Assembly: GCF_964340395.1 (NCBI RefSeq)
Contig: NC_135564.1
Location: 21,708,942-21,772,941 of the forward strand
Direction of reading: 5' to 3'
DNA from: Glandiceps talaboti
Lineage: Eukaryota; Hemichordata; Enteropneusta; Spengelidae
DNA: 64,000 nucleotides
The notes under the pieces are model-generated. The model did no database searches and had not been told where the DNA came from. It saw nothing but the letters and a program-made list of their open reading frames with translations. A program made the position numbers and the translations under genes. Below are positions 17,246 to 29,682 of the stretch, piece after piece. The first letter of the stretch is position 1, and each line of letters starts with the position of its first letter.

Positions 17246-18645
17246 AATAACACATTGCACAAATCAATACTATCCAAGAATAACACATTGCACAAATCAA
17301 TACTATCCAAGAATAACACATTGCACAAATCAATACTATCCAAGAATAACACATTGCACAAATCAATACTATCCAAGAATAACACATTGCACAAATCAAT
17401 ATCATCCAAGAATAACACATTGCACAAATCAATACTATCCAAGAATAACACATTGCACAAATCAATACTATCCAAGAATAACACATTGCACAAATCAATA
17501 CTATCCAAGAATAACACATTGCACAAATCAATATCATCCAAGAATAACACATTGCACAAATCAATACTATCCAAGAATAACACATTGCACAAATCAATAC
17601 TATCCAAGAATAACACATTGCACAAATCAATATCATCCAAGAATAACACATTGCACAAATCAATACTATCCAAGAATAACACATTGCACAAATCAATACC
17701 ATCCAAGAATAACACATTGCACAAATCAATATCATCCAAGAATAACACATTGCACAAATCAATACTATCCAAGAATAACACATTGCACAAATCAATACTA
17801 TCCAAGAATAACACATTGCACAAATCAATATCATCCAAGAATAACACATTGCACAAATCAATACTATCCAAGAATAACACATTGCACAAATCAATACTAT
17901 CCAAGAATAACACATTGCACAAATCAATACTATCCAAGAATAACACATTGCACAAATCAATACTATCCAAGAATAACACATTGCACAAATCAATACTATC
18001 CAAGAATAACACATTGCACAAATCAATACTATCCAAGAATAACACATTGCACAAATCAATACTATCCAAGAATAACACATTGCACAAATCAATACTATCC
18101 AAGAATAACACATTGCACAAATCAATACTATCCAAGAATAACACATTGCACAAATCAATACTATCCAAGAATAACACATTGCACAAATCAATACTATCCA
18201 AGAATAACACATTGCACAAATCAATACTATCCAAGAATAACACATTGCACAAATCAATACTATCCAAGAATAACACATTGCACAAATCAATATTATCCAA
18301 GAATAACACATTGCACAAATCAATACTATCCAAGAATAACACATTGCACAAATCAATACTATCCAAGAATAACACATTGCACAAATCAATATCATCCAAG
18401 AATAACACATTGCACAAATCAATACTATCCAAGAATAACACATTGCACAAATCAATACTATCCAAGAATAACACATTGCACAAATCAATACTATCCAAGA
18501 ATAACACATTGCACAAATCAATACTATCCAAGAATAACACATTGCACAAATCAATACTATCCAAGAATAACACATTGCACAAATCAATACTATCCAAGAA
18601 TAACACATTGCACAAATCAATATCATCCAAGAATAACACATTGAA
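17246..18645. repeat. 33 bp minisatellite array, 42 full copies
   Basis: Unit aataacacattgcacaaatc plus aatactatccaag, 33 bp. There are 42 complete units and a 12 bp partial one. Because 33 is divisible by three and the unit lacks stops on both strands, 470-500 codon open frames appear on both strands. They consist entirely of an 11-residue repeat and are rejected as genes. Almost all variation is a ctatcc/tcatcc switch. Confidence 0.97.
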
Positions 18646-19714
18646 ATATTGAAAGTCATTATAATATTTTCACAGTTAACTAATCACTTTATATTTTATA
18701 CTTTTGATAGTTGTGTCATCACAATAAAATGAATTTAAACTTGTCAGAAAGTCCAGGGTACAGGTATGTAACTAGAAGTATGTTGAAAATTGTATAACAC
18801 ATATCAATGTCTTCCACAGGTGAGTCCTAAAAGATTGTCAACCATGTTGTGTGTTGTCAGTCTGTTTGTAAACCACATCAGCCATGTACATGTATGCAGT
18901 CCCTATAATTACGTCTTGTATCAATGTGTGTTTACAAATGGGTGTGTACTGTTTTCAGAAAAATTTGTTTAACACTGTTCAAGCTTTGTACACTAGCTAT
19001 TTGTGGCTTTGGGGGTTATTTAACCATTTGTTTGGTATTTTAAGTTAGTGGCAAGTGAAGATAGACTGTTGATTTGTTTGTTTGGTATATTAAGTTAGTG
19101 GCAAGTGAAGACAGACTGTTGATTTGTTTGTTTTTATGACATCAATAAATTGTTACATAGGTGAAAAAGAAATGACTCTTAGAAGAATTTAGAATTTTTA
19201 GTTCATCTGTTCAAATATTCAGACCAACAAGTATGTCAACTCTTTTTCAATTTCTACAAATCATTTCTAAATTGTTGGTCAAAAATGACAATCATTTACA
19301 TATTCAAATTCAGATCAAAATTAAGGCACCAGTTCAAACCGTAGCCCTGGTCCAAAGTAGAATTAGGCAGGAAACAATGTCCAATCCCAACCTAACCAAA
19401 AATACAGCATGTTTATAAATCCCAACCTAAACAAAGGAAGGATTGTTGAAGAGAATGAAATACATGACTTGACAAGATTGTAACTGATACACTACATCAG
19501 CTATGTGTTATACGTCACCATTCCGACTGATGTCTGGCGTGAGTGTTTGTGAGTGTAACTATATTTATATGTTGTGCTCTCATTTACTGACCTGATTATG
19601 CTCTGTTTAACAACGCAAAAACTAGTCAGAACTTTTGAAAACCTTTCGAGTTGAGTTTTGTTGAGACCATCCTATTTTCTTTCATGCTTTTATATATGCA
19701 TATGTTATGATGTG
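18646..19714. other. AT-rich stretch with one 50 bp tandem duplication
   Basis: Mostly unique non-coding DNA. Positions 19031-19080 and 19081-19130 are two near-identical 50 bp copies beginning tttggtat and containing aagttagtggcaagtgaag. Short open frames (18790-18972, 19233-19418) show no domains. Confidence 0.7.
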
Positions 19715-19738
19715 CTTATTAATCTATTTATCTATCTA

Positions 19739-19771
<33 letters not shown>

Positions 19772-19962
19772 CTTATAATCTATCTTTATCTATATATCTA
19801 TCTCTATATATCTATCTTATAATCTATATATATCTGTCTATGTGTCTATCTTATAATCTCTCTTATAATATATGTCTGTCTCTATCTGTCTATCCATCCA
19901 TCCATCCATCCATCCATCCATCCATCCATCCATCCATCCATCCATCTATCCATCTATCTAGG
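19715..19962. repeat. compound (TATC)n / (CCAT)n microsatellite
   Basis: Runs of tatc with interruptions to about 19880, then about 17 ccat units at 19890-19957. It directly abuts the 3' terminus of the retroelement remnant on its right, which suggests the microsatellite is linked to that element's tail or target. Confidence 0.93.
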
Positions 19963-20530
19963 AGTGCAAAAGTAATGAGTAGAACAGTCCTGATAAATAA
20001 ATTAAATTCTGACGTTTCAAATCAATATTCTTCCTCATAGGATATCAAGGCAAGATCTATAATAATTAGGTCATCACCTGACTGTATATCTTAAAATGTA
20101 ATGGAATAGAACAACATAGTACCACAAGTTCTTATAAATGGTTAAATATACACAAGGAAAGATCTAGTCATGCACACAAAAAATAACCCTATAGAACACT
20201 CCTGAAAGATAGAATAAGCTTAGTTAGATATTATTAGGAAATGATATAAATAATCTGTTAATTCCATGGGTTTCAGCATTCCGAGGCAGAAAATGATTTC
20301 CTCCTCTTTCAACCTCAATCGATTCTCATTGCCAGAAACCTTACAAATTCCTGAAATATACTTATCTGATGCACTATAATTGTTAGTAATAACATGCACA
20401 GATACTGGATAATTATAATTCTTTTGTCTGGTGAAACGGAGAAGGTCCACGAAATGATCACCATGATAACATACAGTCAAATCTGTATCCAAAAGACCAC
20501 ATTTCTGGTGTAATGCAATACACTATGTTA
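19963..20530 (-). mobile_element. decayed 3' end of a GIY-YIG-type (Penelope-like) retroelement
   Basis: Read on the minus strand, a degenerate coding piece (about 20530-20220) is followed by a roughly 250 bp tail. The tail contains gatttgaaacgtcagaat and caggactgttctactcat, and then meets a gatg/gata microsatellite. That layout (GIY-YIG-type C terminus, then an aaacgtc-containing tail) is one I associate with retroelements of the Penelope-like sort. The family assignment comes from memory and the copy is a 5'-truncated relic. Confidence 0.45.
20220..20528 (-). pseudogene. fragment of a retroelement GIY-YIG endonuclease-like domain
   Basis: The minus-strand frame reads HGDHFVDLLRFTRQKNYN, then PVSVHVIT, a NYSASD segment, and NRLRLKEEEIIFCLGMLKP before the stop. 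This matches the C-terminal half of GIY-YIG proteins linked to retroelements: a GDRF..HLRD-like helix, a KPVAxHF-like segment, an xHSxxD segment, and an R..RE..xIFxLGTxxPxGLN-like end. The diagnostic GIY and YIG residues would lie further upstream and I do not see them. The protein start is missing. What I see is the order of motifs; the family call is inference, and the piece should be inactive. Confidence 0.45.
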
Positions 20531-20589
20531 GTACTGATATAAGTAAACCTACTCGTAACCGTCATCTATCTATCTAATGTATAAATAAT

Positions 20590-21206
20590 CATTATACATA
20601 TACATGTAAATATTCACTGCTACAACTGATATGGTGATATATACATGTAAATATTCACTGCTACAACTGATATGTGATATATACATGTAAATATTCACTG
20701 CTACAACTGATATGTGATATATACATGTAAATATTCACTGCTACAACTGATATGGTGACATATACATGTAAATATTCACTGCTACAACTGATATGTGATA
20801 TATACATGTAAATATTCACTGCTACAACTGATATGGTGACATATACATGTAAATATTCACTGCTACAACTGATATGGTGATATATACATGTAAATATTCA
20901 CTGCTACAACTGATATGTGATATATACATGTAAATATTCACTGCTACAACTGATATGGTGACATATACATGTAAATATTCACTGCTACAACTGATATGGT
21001 GATATATACATGTAAATATTCACTGCTACAACTGATATGTGATATATACATGTAAATATTCACTGCTACAACTGATATGGTGACATATACATGTAAATAT
21101 TCACTGCTACAACTGATATGTGATATATACATGTAAATATTCACTGCTACAACTGATATGTGATATATACATGTAAATATTCACTGCTACAACTGATATG
21201 GTGATA
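20590..21206. repeat. 40/41 bp minisatellite, about 15 copies
   Basis: Unit acatgtaaatattcactgct followed by acaactgatatg(g)tgatatat. Two unit lengths, with and without one g after gatatg, are interspersed (40 and 41 bp). Tgacat/tgatat alternate as well. Confidence 0.95.
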
Positions 21207-21336
21207 TAATAAATAGGATCATTTTATTCACTTGATAATCCTTTCTTAACATGAGCCAGAATCAATACAATGTGAAAGTTACAAACATGGTTGTTATGGA
21301 CCACATTTGTGTGTTTTTGTGGACTATTGGCATGAG

Positions 21337-21556
21337 ATACTAACTAGGGGAGTAAAGCAACAACTGTATGTAATACTGACTAGGGGAGTAAAGAAACAAC
21401 TGTATGTAATACTGACTAGGGGAGTAAAGAAACAACTGTATGTAATACTGACTAGGGGAGTAAAGAAACAACTGTATGTAATACTGACTAGGGGAGTAAA
21501 GAAACAACTGTATGTAATACTGACTAGGGGAGTAAAGAAACAACTGTATGTAATGA
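21337..21556. repeat. 36 bp minisatellite, 6 copies
   Basis: Unit gggagtaaagaaacaactg plus tatgtaatactgactag, 36 bp, nearly identical copies. Open frames on both strands are repeat artefacts. Confidence 0.95.
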
Positions 21557-23168
21557 AAGACTGTATCGTACAACAAGTGTTTTGATCTTTAGATAAAAAA
21601 CTTGACAAACCTCAATTTTTATTATCTGGGAATTTCTACACATATAGTGGTACTTTTATTGTAGTTTACTTTCATACAGATCTATACTATCAAACTGAAG
21701 CTATAAATCTATCCATAAATGAACATATAAAGCAAACATTAAAATGTCTGACAAGGGTGAATGTCCAAGATTATAACGTGTCAGAAGGAAGAATTGTCCA
21801 GGCTTATCTATAGACTAGATCAATAATCTCTATTCTTTTACAATACTATTGTGTGAGGAATTCAATAGTGTCCAGATAGTGACCTTGTACGATGTACAAT
21901 TAAACTAGACTACCCAGTGTACACTATGGCAATGTAGTCAACAATGTTAATTCTTTCCTTTCTGATTATCTTTCAGACCTCACTCAAACTCAAACTCAAA
22001 ACTAAAAAAAAATAATCTATATTTCAAAATGTATGGATCCAAGGACTATGTAGACTCAAAATGTATTTTGTGACAACAGCTCATCTATTACAATGCAAGA
22101 TGAAAAGAAACACAGAGTGTAACAACATTGTCATGGTAACAAAACAAGTATTCACGTCTCTCTGCAGTATCTAACATCTGACTAAAACTCACATTCCATA
22201 AAAAAAAAAGTCCCAAAAAGGATGGTATATTCCATAATGTATCAAAGACAATACCTGGAGGTACTTTGTGTCCTAGCTGCATGCCACAAAACTTGCTATC
22301 GAAATAAGATAGTGTTCACTGAGCTTTGAAGATCAGAATTTAGAACCAAAAAGACAAATTTATTAAAATTAGTAATATTTTCTGAAATGTGTAGCAGACC
22401 ATACAATGTCATCAGATATGTCATTAGTTCTTGTCACTGGTGACTCACATTGGACTTAAATTGAGAGCCAAAAAGAAGAGAAATTTAAAATGGTCATATT
22501 TTGTAAAATGTATTGCACACTACCAAAGGTACTTATGTGCACCTGAGGAGACATGAAAAACACACAAGATTTCATTGAAACAAGACAAGTGGTGCTGTCT
22601 CTTACTTGGTGAAAAGACATCAAGCAATCATTGTATGCAATTGAAAACACAGAGGAGACATTGAGATGATGCTAAACAAATCCACCCTTTCTTCCCTGAC
22701 TGCACTTTTGAGAGTCCTGAAGGTATTGAAAAAATCAGACATTTAGCGCAATTGATGGTTTGATGCTTCAAGTTGTCAATGAGACCAATACTAAACAAGC
22801 TGTGTAATTCGTGTGTGTATTGTCTTCTCTATGATCTCTCCATTCTGATGACAGACAAAGCCATGTTAGCTGAAATAAAGACACTTGTAAAGCTGTTTTT
22901 CACTGTCTACAAAGTGTTTGTTGAATTGGCACTAATATGACCACGTCTTCATTTACTTTATCCATGACCAGAAAACACAGCATAGGTTTGTCTTTCTACT
23001 GCTATCCAACTTTCACTTCCATTTTGAAATGTTAACATGTTCTCAATTTATTCTCTAAAATTTCCAACCAAAACCAATAACATTATTTTTATTACATTAT
23101 GAGGTACACAGTTTGTTATCAAATTGAAAAACGAGGGAAAATTGGGATTGTGAGAATTAATGTGTCTG
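21557..23168. other. AT-rich non-coding stretch, possible degenerate tandem duplication near 22.3-22.5 kb
   Basis: No convincing exon. Text around 22340 (ttagaaccaaaaagacaaat) and around 22470 (gagagccaaaaagaagagaa) is followed by similar AT-rich phrases, suggesting an old duplication of about 140 bp. On the minus strand, AATAAA at 23092-23087 lies about 75 nt past the stop of the candidate exon at 23169. Confidence 0.5.
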
Positions 23169-23334
23169 TCACTGAATCTGCTGTGGGGCTACAATACTTA
23201 AAGGTCTGTTAACTGAGCTCAACACATTTTCTATGGTCTTTTTGTATTCTGAAGTGTATTTGTTGTAATGGTGCTTGCTAGCTAGATGTAACTTTCCATT
23301 ACTGCCGTATTCCCTGCTGGGTTTTTGTCTATTA
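23169..23334 (-). CDS. candidate terminal coding exon, unknown product (weak)
   Basis: A minus-strand open frame reads KPSREYGSNGKLHLASKHHY and continues through NKYTSEYKKTIENVLSS to a stop at 23169. It is rich in K, S, Y and N, non-repetitive, and better balanced than the surrounding AT-rich noise. AATAAA lies about 75 nt beyond the stop. All plausible upstream acceptors (for example the atag before acaaaaaccc, about 23335) would make it a phase-2 exon. The upstream exon at 28933 ends in phase 1, so if both belong to one gene at least one exon between them is unseen. Polypyrimidine support is poor. It could be a chance frame. Confidence 0.28.
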
Positions 23335-23352
23335 ATACAGCTTTTTGCATCA

Positions 23353-23522
23353 TTACCAAGCACATAGAAATTTGTCACCAAGCATATCAAAATTTGTCAT
23401 ATCAAAATTTGTCACCAAGCACATCAAAAATTGTCACCAAGCACATCAAAAATTGTCACCAAGCATATCAAAATTTGTCACCAAGCATATCAAAATTTGT
23501 CACTAGCATATCAAAATTTGTC
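23353..23522. repeat. 22 bp minisatellite, about 8 imperfect copies
   Basis: Unit accaagcatatcaaaattt plus gtc, with one truncated copy (atatcaaaatttgtc) and one missing the first bases near 23503. It abuts the candidate exon at 23169-23334. Confidence 0.93.
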
Positions 23523-24483
23523 AAGGATGACTTAACACCTTTTGCAAAGAAATGTCAAACTTTAGAATAAAATTTTAGATTTTGTATCCTTTCTATTCCT
23601 GCTTCTTTTTTTATTCTAAAACTTTCACAAAATGAAGGAAAGATTTTACAGCTCAGTTAATTTATGTTGTTTTCCTTGACTGCATATGTGACAAACTGCA
23701 TGCATATAGCTTTGTTTAGTGACCACTCACAAACACAACTGAATTATATGTACCTACAGACATAATGTACAGTGCTTACAAACTTATAAAAGTTACTTGA
23801 ACTTAGTTCATCTGTTTTCATGCTCAACTGATGTCAGATTCCAGACATATTTAATAATCACAGCATATAACTTGACTTATTCCACACAATATTTACTTGT
23901 CAGATTTATATGGCGACACTTTTCAACATTTTATATCACAAATTATATCATAACCAATGTAATTTGATAGTTTCCAGAGGAATAAATTGAATATTTAAGA
24001 ACTTGCAGAGAAAAATGAGAAATTCCTTGACTTTCAGCAACACTTCAGTTGCATGTGACAGATATTTTAGGATTGTAACCTTTCAATACCACACATACAT
24101 AAAAAATGTGCCAAATCAGAGTTCCTTTGTTTTCTGTTGGTTACCAACACTTTTTGAACAAGAAAAAAATCATAAACTTTGTGATTTCACAATAAAACTT
24201 TTGACACAAATGCGTCAGTGGGGACAATATGTACAAATTTAGTCCAAAATTAAACTGATAAATATCACTAGACTACTACAAAAGCAAATTTTGGGTAAGG
24301 GAAAAGGCTTGATAATGGAGGGAATACAAACAGTTTGAAGTTTGAAGGGGTTGTAGCTAGACTTTGTCAATAGACTGTGATAAAAGTTGTCTGTACTAAG
24401 TAAATACTTTGATAACTATTTACCAGCCAGAATGAACAAAATCAGTAGTTACAAGAAAAACATTTCCAACTGACACTTTGTGG
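23523..24483. other. AT-rich non-coding stretch
   Basis: Unique AT-rich DNA. A 79-codon plus-strand open frame at 24003-24242 shows no domain, codon pattern or splice context I trust. Nothing else found. Confidence 0.55.
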
Positions 24484-24680
24484 AAAATACCAACTCTACT
24501 GGACAGACTTTGTAGATACATTGATGAACAAAATACCAACTATACTGGACAGACTTTGTAGATACATTGATGAACAAAATACCAACTATACTGGACAGAC
24601 TTTGTAGATACATTGATGAACAAAATACCAACTATACTGGACAGACTTTGTAGATACATTGATGAACAAAATACCAAGTT
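24484..24680. repeat. 46 bp minisatellite, 4 copies
   Basis: Unit aaaataccaactatactgg plus acagactttgtagatacattgatgaac, 46 bp. The first copy differs by one base (ctc for cta). A partial fifth copy fades out after aaaatacca. Confidence 0.95.
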
Positions 24681-24983
24681 ATATGAATGATATTTCTGAC
24701 ATATTGTTTGGTTGAATTTTAGAACAACTATAAACACATTAAAATATTGATGAACATAACTATTGTAGTGTAAACTTAATAAAGTCAATATTTAACACTT
24801 GACAGGCATTATGATAGATAACAACAAAAGCTCTACATCCTATATTTCTGACCAGCTATGAACTCAGTCTCATATTTAGGTTTGTCTACTTTAGTATGGA
24901 ATTCACTGTTACATTACTGACATATATTATGATGAACATTTTGAACAATTGTACAATCTGTAGATAGACTATGAAAACATATT
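24681..24983. other. spacer with a diverged precursor-like repeat unit
   Basis: Mostly unique AT-rich DNA. At about 24930-24960 a phrase starting atgatgaacattttg and containing gtacaat resembles a diverged unit of the 42 bp array that begins just downstream. Confidence 0.5.
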
Positions 24984-25548
24984 ATGATGAACACTTTACA
25001 CACTTTATGTACAATATGGTATTTTATGATGAACACTTTACACACTTTATGTACAATATGGTATTTTATGATGAACACTTTACACACTTTATGTACAATA
25101 TGGTATTTTATGATGAACACTTTACACACTTTATGTACAATATGGTATTTTATGATGAACACTTTACACACTTTATGTACAATATGGTATTTTATGATGA
25201 ACACTTTACACACTTTATGTACAATATGGTATTTTATGATGAACACTTTACACACTTTATGTACAATATGGTATTTTATGATGAACACTTTACACACTTT
25301 ATGTACAATATGGTATTTTATGATGAACACTTTACACACTTTATGTACAATATGGTATTTTATGATGAACACTTTACACACTTTATGTACAATATGGTAT
25401 TTTATGATGAACACTTTACACACTTTATGTACAATATGGTATTTTATGATGAACACTTTACACAATTTATGTACAATATGGTATTTTATGATGAACACTA
25501 CACACTTTATGTACAATATGGTATTTTATGATGAACAACTTTACAGAC
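24984..25548. repeat. 42 bp minisatellite, about 13 copies
   Basis: Unit atgatgaacactttacacac plus tttatgtacaatatggtatttt, 42 bp, mostly identical. The last two units carry changes (ac deletion at about 25499, acaact insertion at about 25536). Being 14 codons without stops, it makes about 190-codon artefact frames on both strands. Confidence 0.96.
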
Positions 25549-25551
25549 TTT

Positions 25552-26029
25552 ATGTCTATAAAACTGTACATATATAAAAACATAGATAGATGTCTATAAA
25601 ACTGTACATATATAAAAACATAGATGTCTATAAAACTGTACATATATAAAAACATAGATGTCTATAAAACTGTACATATATAAAAACATAGATGTCTATA
25701 AAACTGTACATATATAAAAATATAGATAGATGTCTATAAAACTGTACATATATAAAAATATAGATAGATGTCTATAAAACTGTACATATATAAAAACATA
25801 GATGTCTATAAAACTGTACATATATAAAAACATAGATGTCTATAAAACTGTACATATATAAAAATATAGATATCTATAAAAGCTGTACATATATAAAAAC
25901 ATAGATAGATGTCTATAAAACTCTACATATATAAAAACATAGATATATGTCTATAAAACTACATATATAAAAACATAGATAGATGTCTATAATGCTGTAC
26001 ATATATAAAAACATAGATAGATGTCTATA
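25552..26029. repeat. 36-40 bp minisatellite, about 13 copies
   Basis: Unit atgtctataaaactgtacat plus atataaaaacatagat, with an optional extra agat that toggles the length between 36 and 40 bp. It follows the 42 bp array with almost no spacer. Confidence 0.95.
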
Positions 26030-26339
26030 TATTAGGATAAACAATTTAAATTAAGGATATTTGATTGGCCTAAATGAACACAATAAATAATTCTAGAGAT
26101 AAGATATCTGGACTTAGAATAGAACTGTAAACACATTTAGTAAACTATTGTGATGAATACTACAATTATATAACATACAGATTTAGACTATACAATAATT
26201 ACAATAGTTGGAATACTTGAGACACACACTGGTACCATCTCTATTTGATCTTATCTCTGTATGCTGTATCACACACATCTCTCAAAATCATCTGTAATTT
26301 TAGGAGCTAAAATTTACACTACATTAAACCCTCACATTT

Positions 26340-26504
26340 AAACACACAGTACAGTTTTAGTGTTGAATTGCTATGATTTCAAACACACAGTACAGTTTTA
26401 GTGTTGAATTTCTATAATTTCAAACACACAGTACAGTTTTAGTGTTGAATTGCTATAATTTCAAATACACAGTACAGTTTTAGTGTTGAATTTCTATAAT
26501 TTCA
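26340..26504. repeat. 41 bp tandem repeat, 4 copies
   Basis: Unit aaacacacagtacagtttta plus gtgttgaattgctatgatttc. Copies differ at gctatg/tctata. Confidence 0.92.
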
Positions 26505-26608
26505 AAGTATTGACTTTATTCGTCTATCCATGTGTCTCTTATTTTAAACTAAAATGGTTGTCAAATTTTAAGATTTCTTAATTTGTTATAATTACCTTCA
26601 GTTCTTTA

Positions 26609-26723
26609 TCATAATTGTGTACACTAATTAATCATAATTGTGTACACTAATTAATCATAATTGTGTACACTAATTAATCATAATTGTGTACACTAATTAA
26701 TCATAATTGTGTACACTAATTAA
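26609..26723. repeat. 23 bp tandem repeat, 5 identical copies
   Basis: Unit tcataattgtgtacactaat plus taa, repeated without differences, so recently amplified. Confidence 0.95.
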
Positions 26724-27980
26724 TCATAAAAATATTTACTATCAGTACAAACTTTCATCAACTTTTTCATTCTTTTATCCTTACAAATATATCAATCTGT
26801 ATTTAATGTAATTTACGAAAACTTAATTCCACTATTTTAGATATCAGATTATCATCATATCAAGTCAATCAATTGTTATATTCTTACATATTTTAGCTAA
26901 TACATACCTACACCACAATCTGTTGCTACTGACAACTCAGAAACCATTGACGAGAACAGACTACCATGAAATTAGCTTTGGTGTAATTCAAAATTGTTCT
27001 TTTAATAATACATATTTTATGATGAAACTAGATGGGAAATACTATAATATTATGGAACACCTGAAAGACTAACAATTGTTGTTGTGTAAATGTGCTGCAT
27101 TTGATTGGATATAGTTAAGATACACTGTGTAATTTGGTGGTGAACTATAGAACACAGTGACTTGGGTGTGTGTATTTGTTTTTTTCTATTCACTATGTCA
27201 ATACAGTTTTATTCCCTATGCTAACACACACCTTAGGATTTCAGTCAAAATAATTGACACAACTGTTTGAAACTGCACCCAAATTTGTGTCTAGGTCAGT
27301 TTGTAATATGCCTACCTGAGTTGAGGGGAATGAATCTTTATAGCAATATCTAATTGATGGTGATAAAATCAGTATATCAAATTAACCTGCCCCTCTTGCT
27401 AGCAAAATAGATTAGCCCTTCTAAAAATATGAACAATAGGGTTCAACCAAAATACAGGCAGTGTCGGGGGTTGAAGGTTAACACCTTTATAAACAATTTT
27501 GTTGTGAAACTATTACATTTTACAGTCTTTATTACCTAGTAAATCAGCACAGTAAAATGTACTATTTGGAAAAAAGCACTTCAGTCAAGTATTTTTTCAC
27601 TAGCTTGAAAATGTATAGAGAGAGATGAACTCTTTGAATTAATCTCAGGCTGCCAACTTTAATAGTACTGTTATGTCTGTAACTTATAAGTCACTGTAGA
27701 CCCAGACAGATACTGATATCTAGATATGACTGTGAGGCACTGACAGATACTGATATCTAGATATGACTGTGAGGCACTGTAGACCCAGACAGATACAGAT
27801 ATCTAGATTTAGTTGATAGGCAATACCTAGTTGACAATCCATTGAACATCTCTTAGGTGAATATGTTTGCATACTACATTCCTCTATTGTTTGTTTAGAA
27901 GTGTATTAGCATTTGTGAGATAAAGCTATCAGTGAGCTGTGCCTGACCATAGTTTTCTATCTATCACAATGCTTTTGTAG

Positions 27981-28069
27981 GCTTTCAAAACTGACTACCA
28001 CTGGTTTCAAAGCTTTCACAACTGACTACCACTGGTTTCAAAGCTTTCACAACTGACTACCACTGGTTT
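27981..28069. repeat. 31 bp tandem repeat, 3 copies
   Basis: Unit gctttcacaactgactacca plus ctggtttcaaa. The copies are nearly identical. Confidence 0.9.
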
Positions 28070-28228
28070 TAAATATTCAGGGCTTTGCTTTGTTCTTGTA
28101 ATCATTTCTAAGATCCAGGTCTATTGAGCTAGTATTAAACAATTTGCATACATGATGATTTGACAGGTTTTCATCAGTGTGAAACAAGTTTGCAATATCA
28201 CTACCCACTGCAGCCATTTTGATATAAT

Positions 28229-28251
28229 CCCCCCTCCCCCCCCCCCCCCCC
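28229..28251. repeat. poly-C tract with one T interruption
   Basis: A 23 bp C run broken by a single t, in otherwise AT-rich DNA. One of at least nine long C or G runs in the window. Confidence 0.97.
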
Positions 28252-28932
28252 AATGTCCCTGATATTCAGTCAGGGCATTCAAGAGTCCCTCCCCTTATTC
28301 CCCTCCCAATTCCATTATATTTGCATCATGTAATCTGTTTATATTGCTATGTTTGTGTGTGTCATGTTTTTCAATACTTATAATTTATTTGGTTGCTATG
28401 ACAATAACTTATAACAAGACTGAGGTATGGCCAAATAAAATATGTGCTAATTGCATACATTTCAAAGAAGTAGGTGCAGTAATACTTTTTTTCATTTTAT
28501 TTTGGATTATTATTTCTTGAACTACAAAAAAATGAAGGGATAGTAGAAAAAGAAAGGTTGAGTCATTAGTAATCAAAACTCCTTTTTTCTTATTTTTTGG
28601 CTATCAACATCTGTAACAGCGTACAGAAGTCTGGCATTGACAATGTGTAGACAACATACAATAAATCACAGAGTGACACTTAGGTAATGAAGACATAATA
28701 GTCCTTCTGGTTTCAACAGTTTTTACAGACCACTTATTCATGAAAAGGTACAATTACAAATACATTCAACTCTTAAGAATTCCGTAAATCCCAAGTTTAC
28801 TTTTTAAATGAAGAAAAACCACTAAACCTATTTCAAGGTAGAAACGGTCATTTCTTTTCACATTACCTGACTGTGGTAAATCAAGTGTGAAGTGTAAATT
28901 TCAAGAGAATTACCAACTATTGTCAAACTCAC

Positions 28933-29079
28933 CTTGTCTTTGTAATTGTTCTGCATGATGGAGTTGAGCATGTTGTTTGTGTACACCTAGAGTACCATTA
29001 GGTAATGGTTTGTGAGGTGTGAAGTCATCAAATGTTGTACTGCTTAAATCAGACTGTGACTGACTGGAATTGGTTTTCC
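28933..29079 (-). CDS. exon 2 of an unrecognised minus-strand gene
   Basis: Read on the minus strand, an acceptor ending ttgacag precedes GG AAA ACC and a perfect donor (gtgagt) follows CAA G. The 147 nt exon has one open frame through both borders, encoding KTNSSQSQSDLSSTTFDDF, then TPHKPLPNGTLGVHKQHAQL and HHAEQLQRQ. The first part is polar, Ser/Thr/Gln-rich and probably disordered; the H/Q-rich end could start a helix. It begins in phase 1, which matches the phase-1 end of the ATG exon at 31831-31867. I do not recognise the family. Strong splice signals plus phase agreement make this a real exon; the remaining exons are not resolved. Confidence 0.75.
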
Positions 29080-29299
29080 CTGTCAAAATACGAAAATAAC
29101 ACCTTTTTCATTCAAATGCTGGTCTGTCTGTGGTTTTAAAGCAAAAAGGATTGTATAATTTTATGGAATAAATTGATGGTAAATAATAAATGTCTCAGTT
29201 GTTATTGTCTATTCACTATATAATCTAGAACTAGTATGAATTGCAGTAAAAGAGAAGTTTTTTGTCCTGACTTATTTATTACCAACCATGTTATGGAAC

Positions 29300-29330
<31 letters not shown>

Positions 29331-29682
29331 TGTATGTATGTATGTATGTATGTATGTGTGTGTGTGTATGTATGTATTGTATGTATGTATGTATGTATGT
29401 ATGTATGTATGTATGTATGTATGTATGTATGTATGTGTGTATGTATGTGTGTATGTATGTATGTACGTATTGTATGTATGTATGTATGTATGTATGTATG
29501 TATGTGTGTATGTATGTATGTATTGTATGTATGTATGTATGTATGTGTGTATGTATGTATGTATGTATGTATTGTATGTATGTATGGATGGATGGATGGA
29601 TGGATGTATGGATGTATATATATACAGAGACAGACAGACAGACAGACAGACACAGACAGAAACAGATGGATAGCCAGACAGA

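Larger units (their letters stand above)
26030..28228. other. AT-rich intron-like DNA with four small repeat clusters
   Basis: Lies between the candidate terminal exon and exon 2 of the minus-strand gene, so probably intronic. It contains 41 bp x 4 (26340-26504, aaacacacagtacagtttta), 23 bp x 5 (26609-26723, tcataattgtgtacactaat), a 37/46 bp repeat x 3 (27692-27812, with tgatatctagatatgactg) and 31 bp x 3 (27981-28069, actgactaccactggttt). I found no coding exon on either strand. Confidence 0.7.

Noticed and set aside
17131-18659. 470-500 codon open frames on both strands
   Set aside because: 33 bp tandem repeat without stops; simultaneous openness on both strands shows it is periodicity, not coding.
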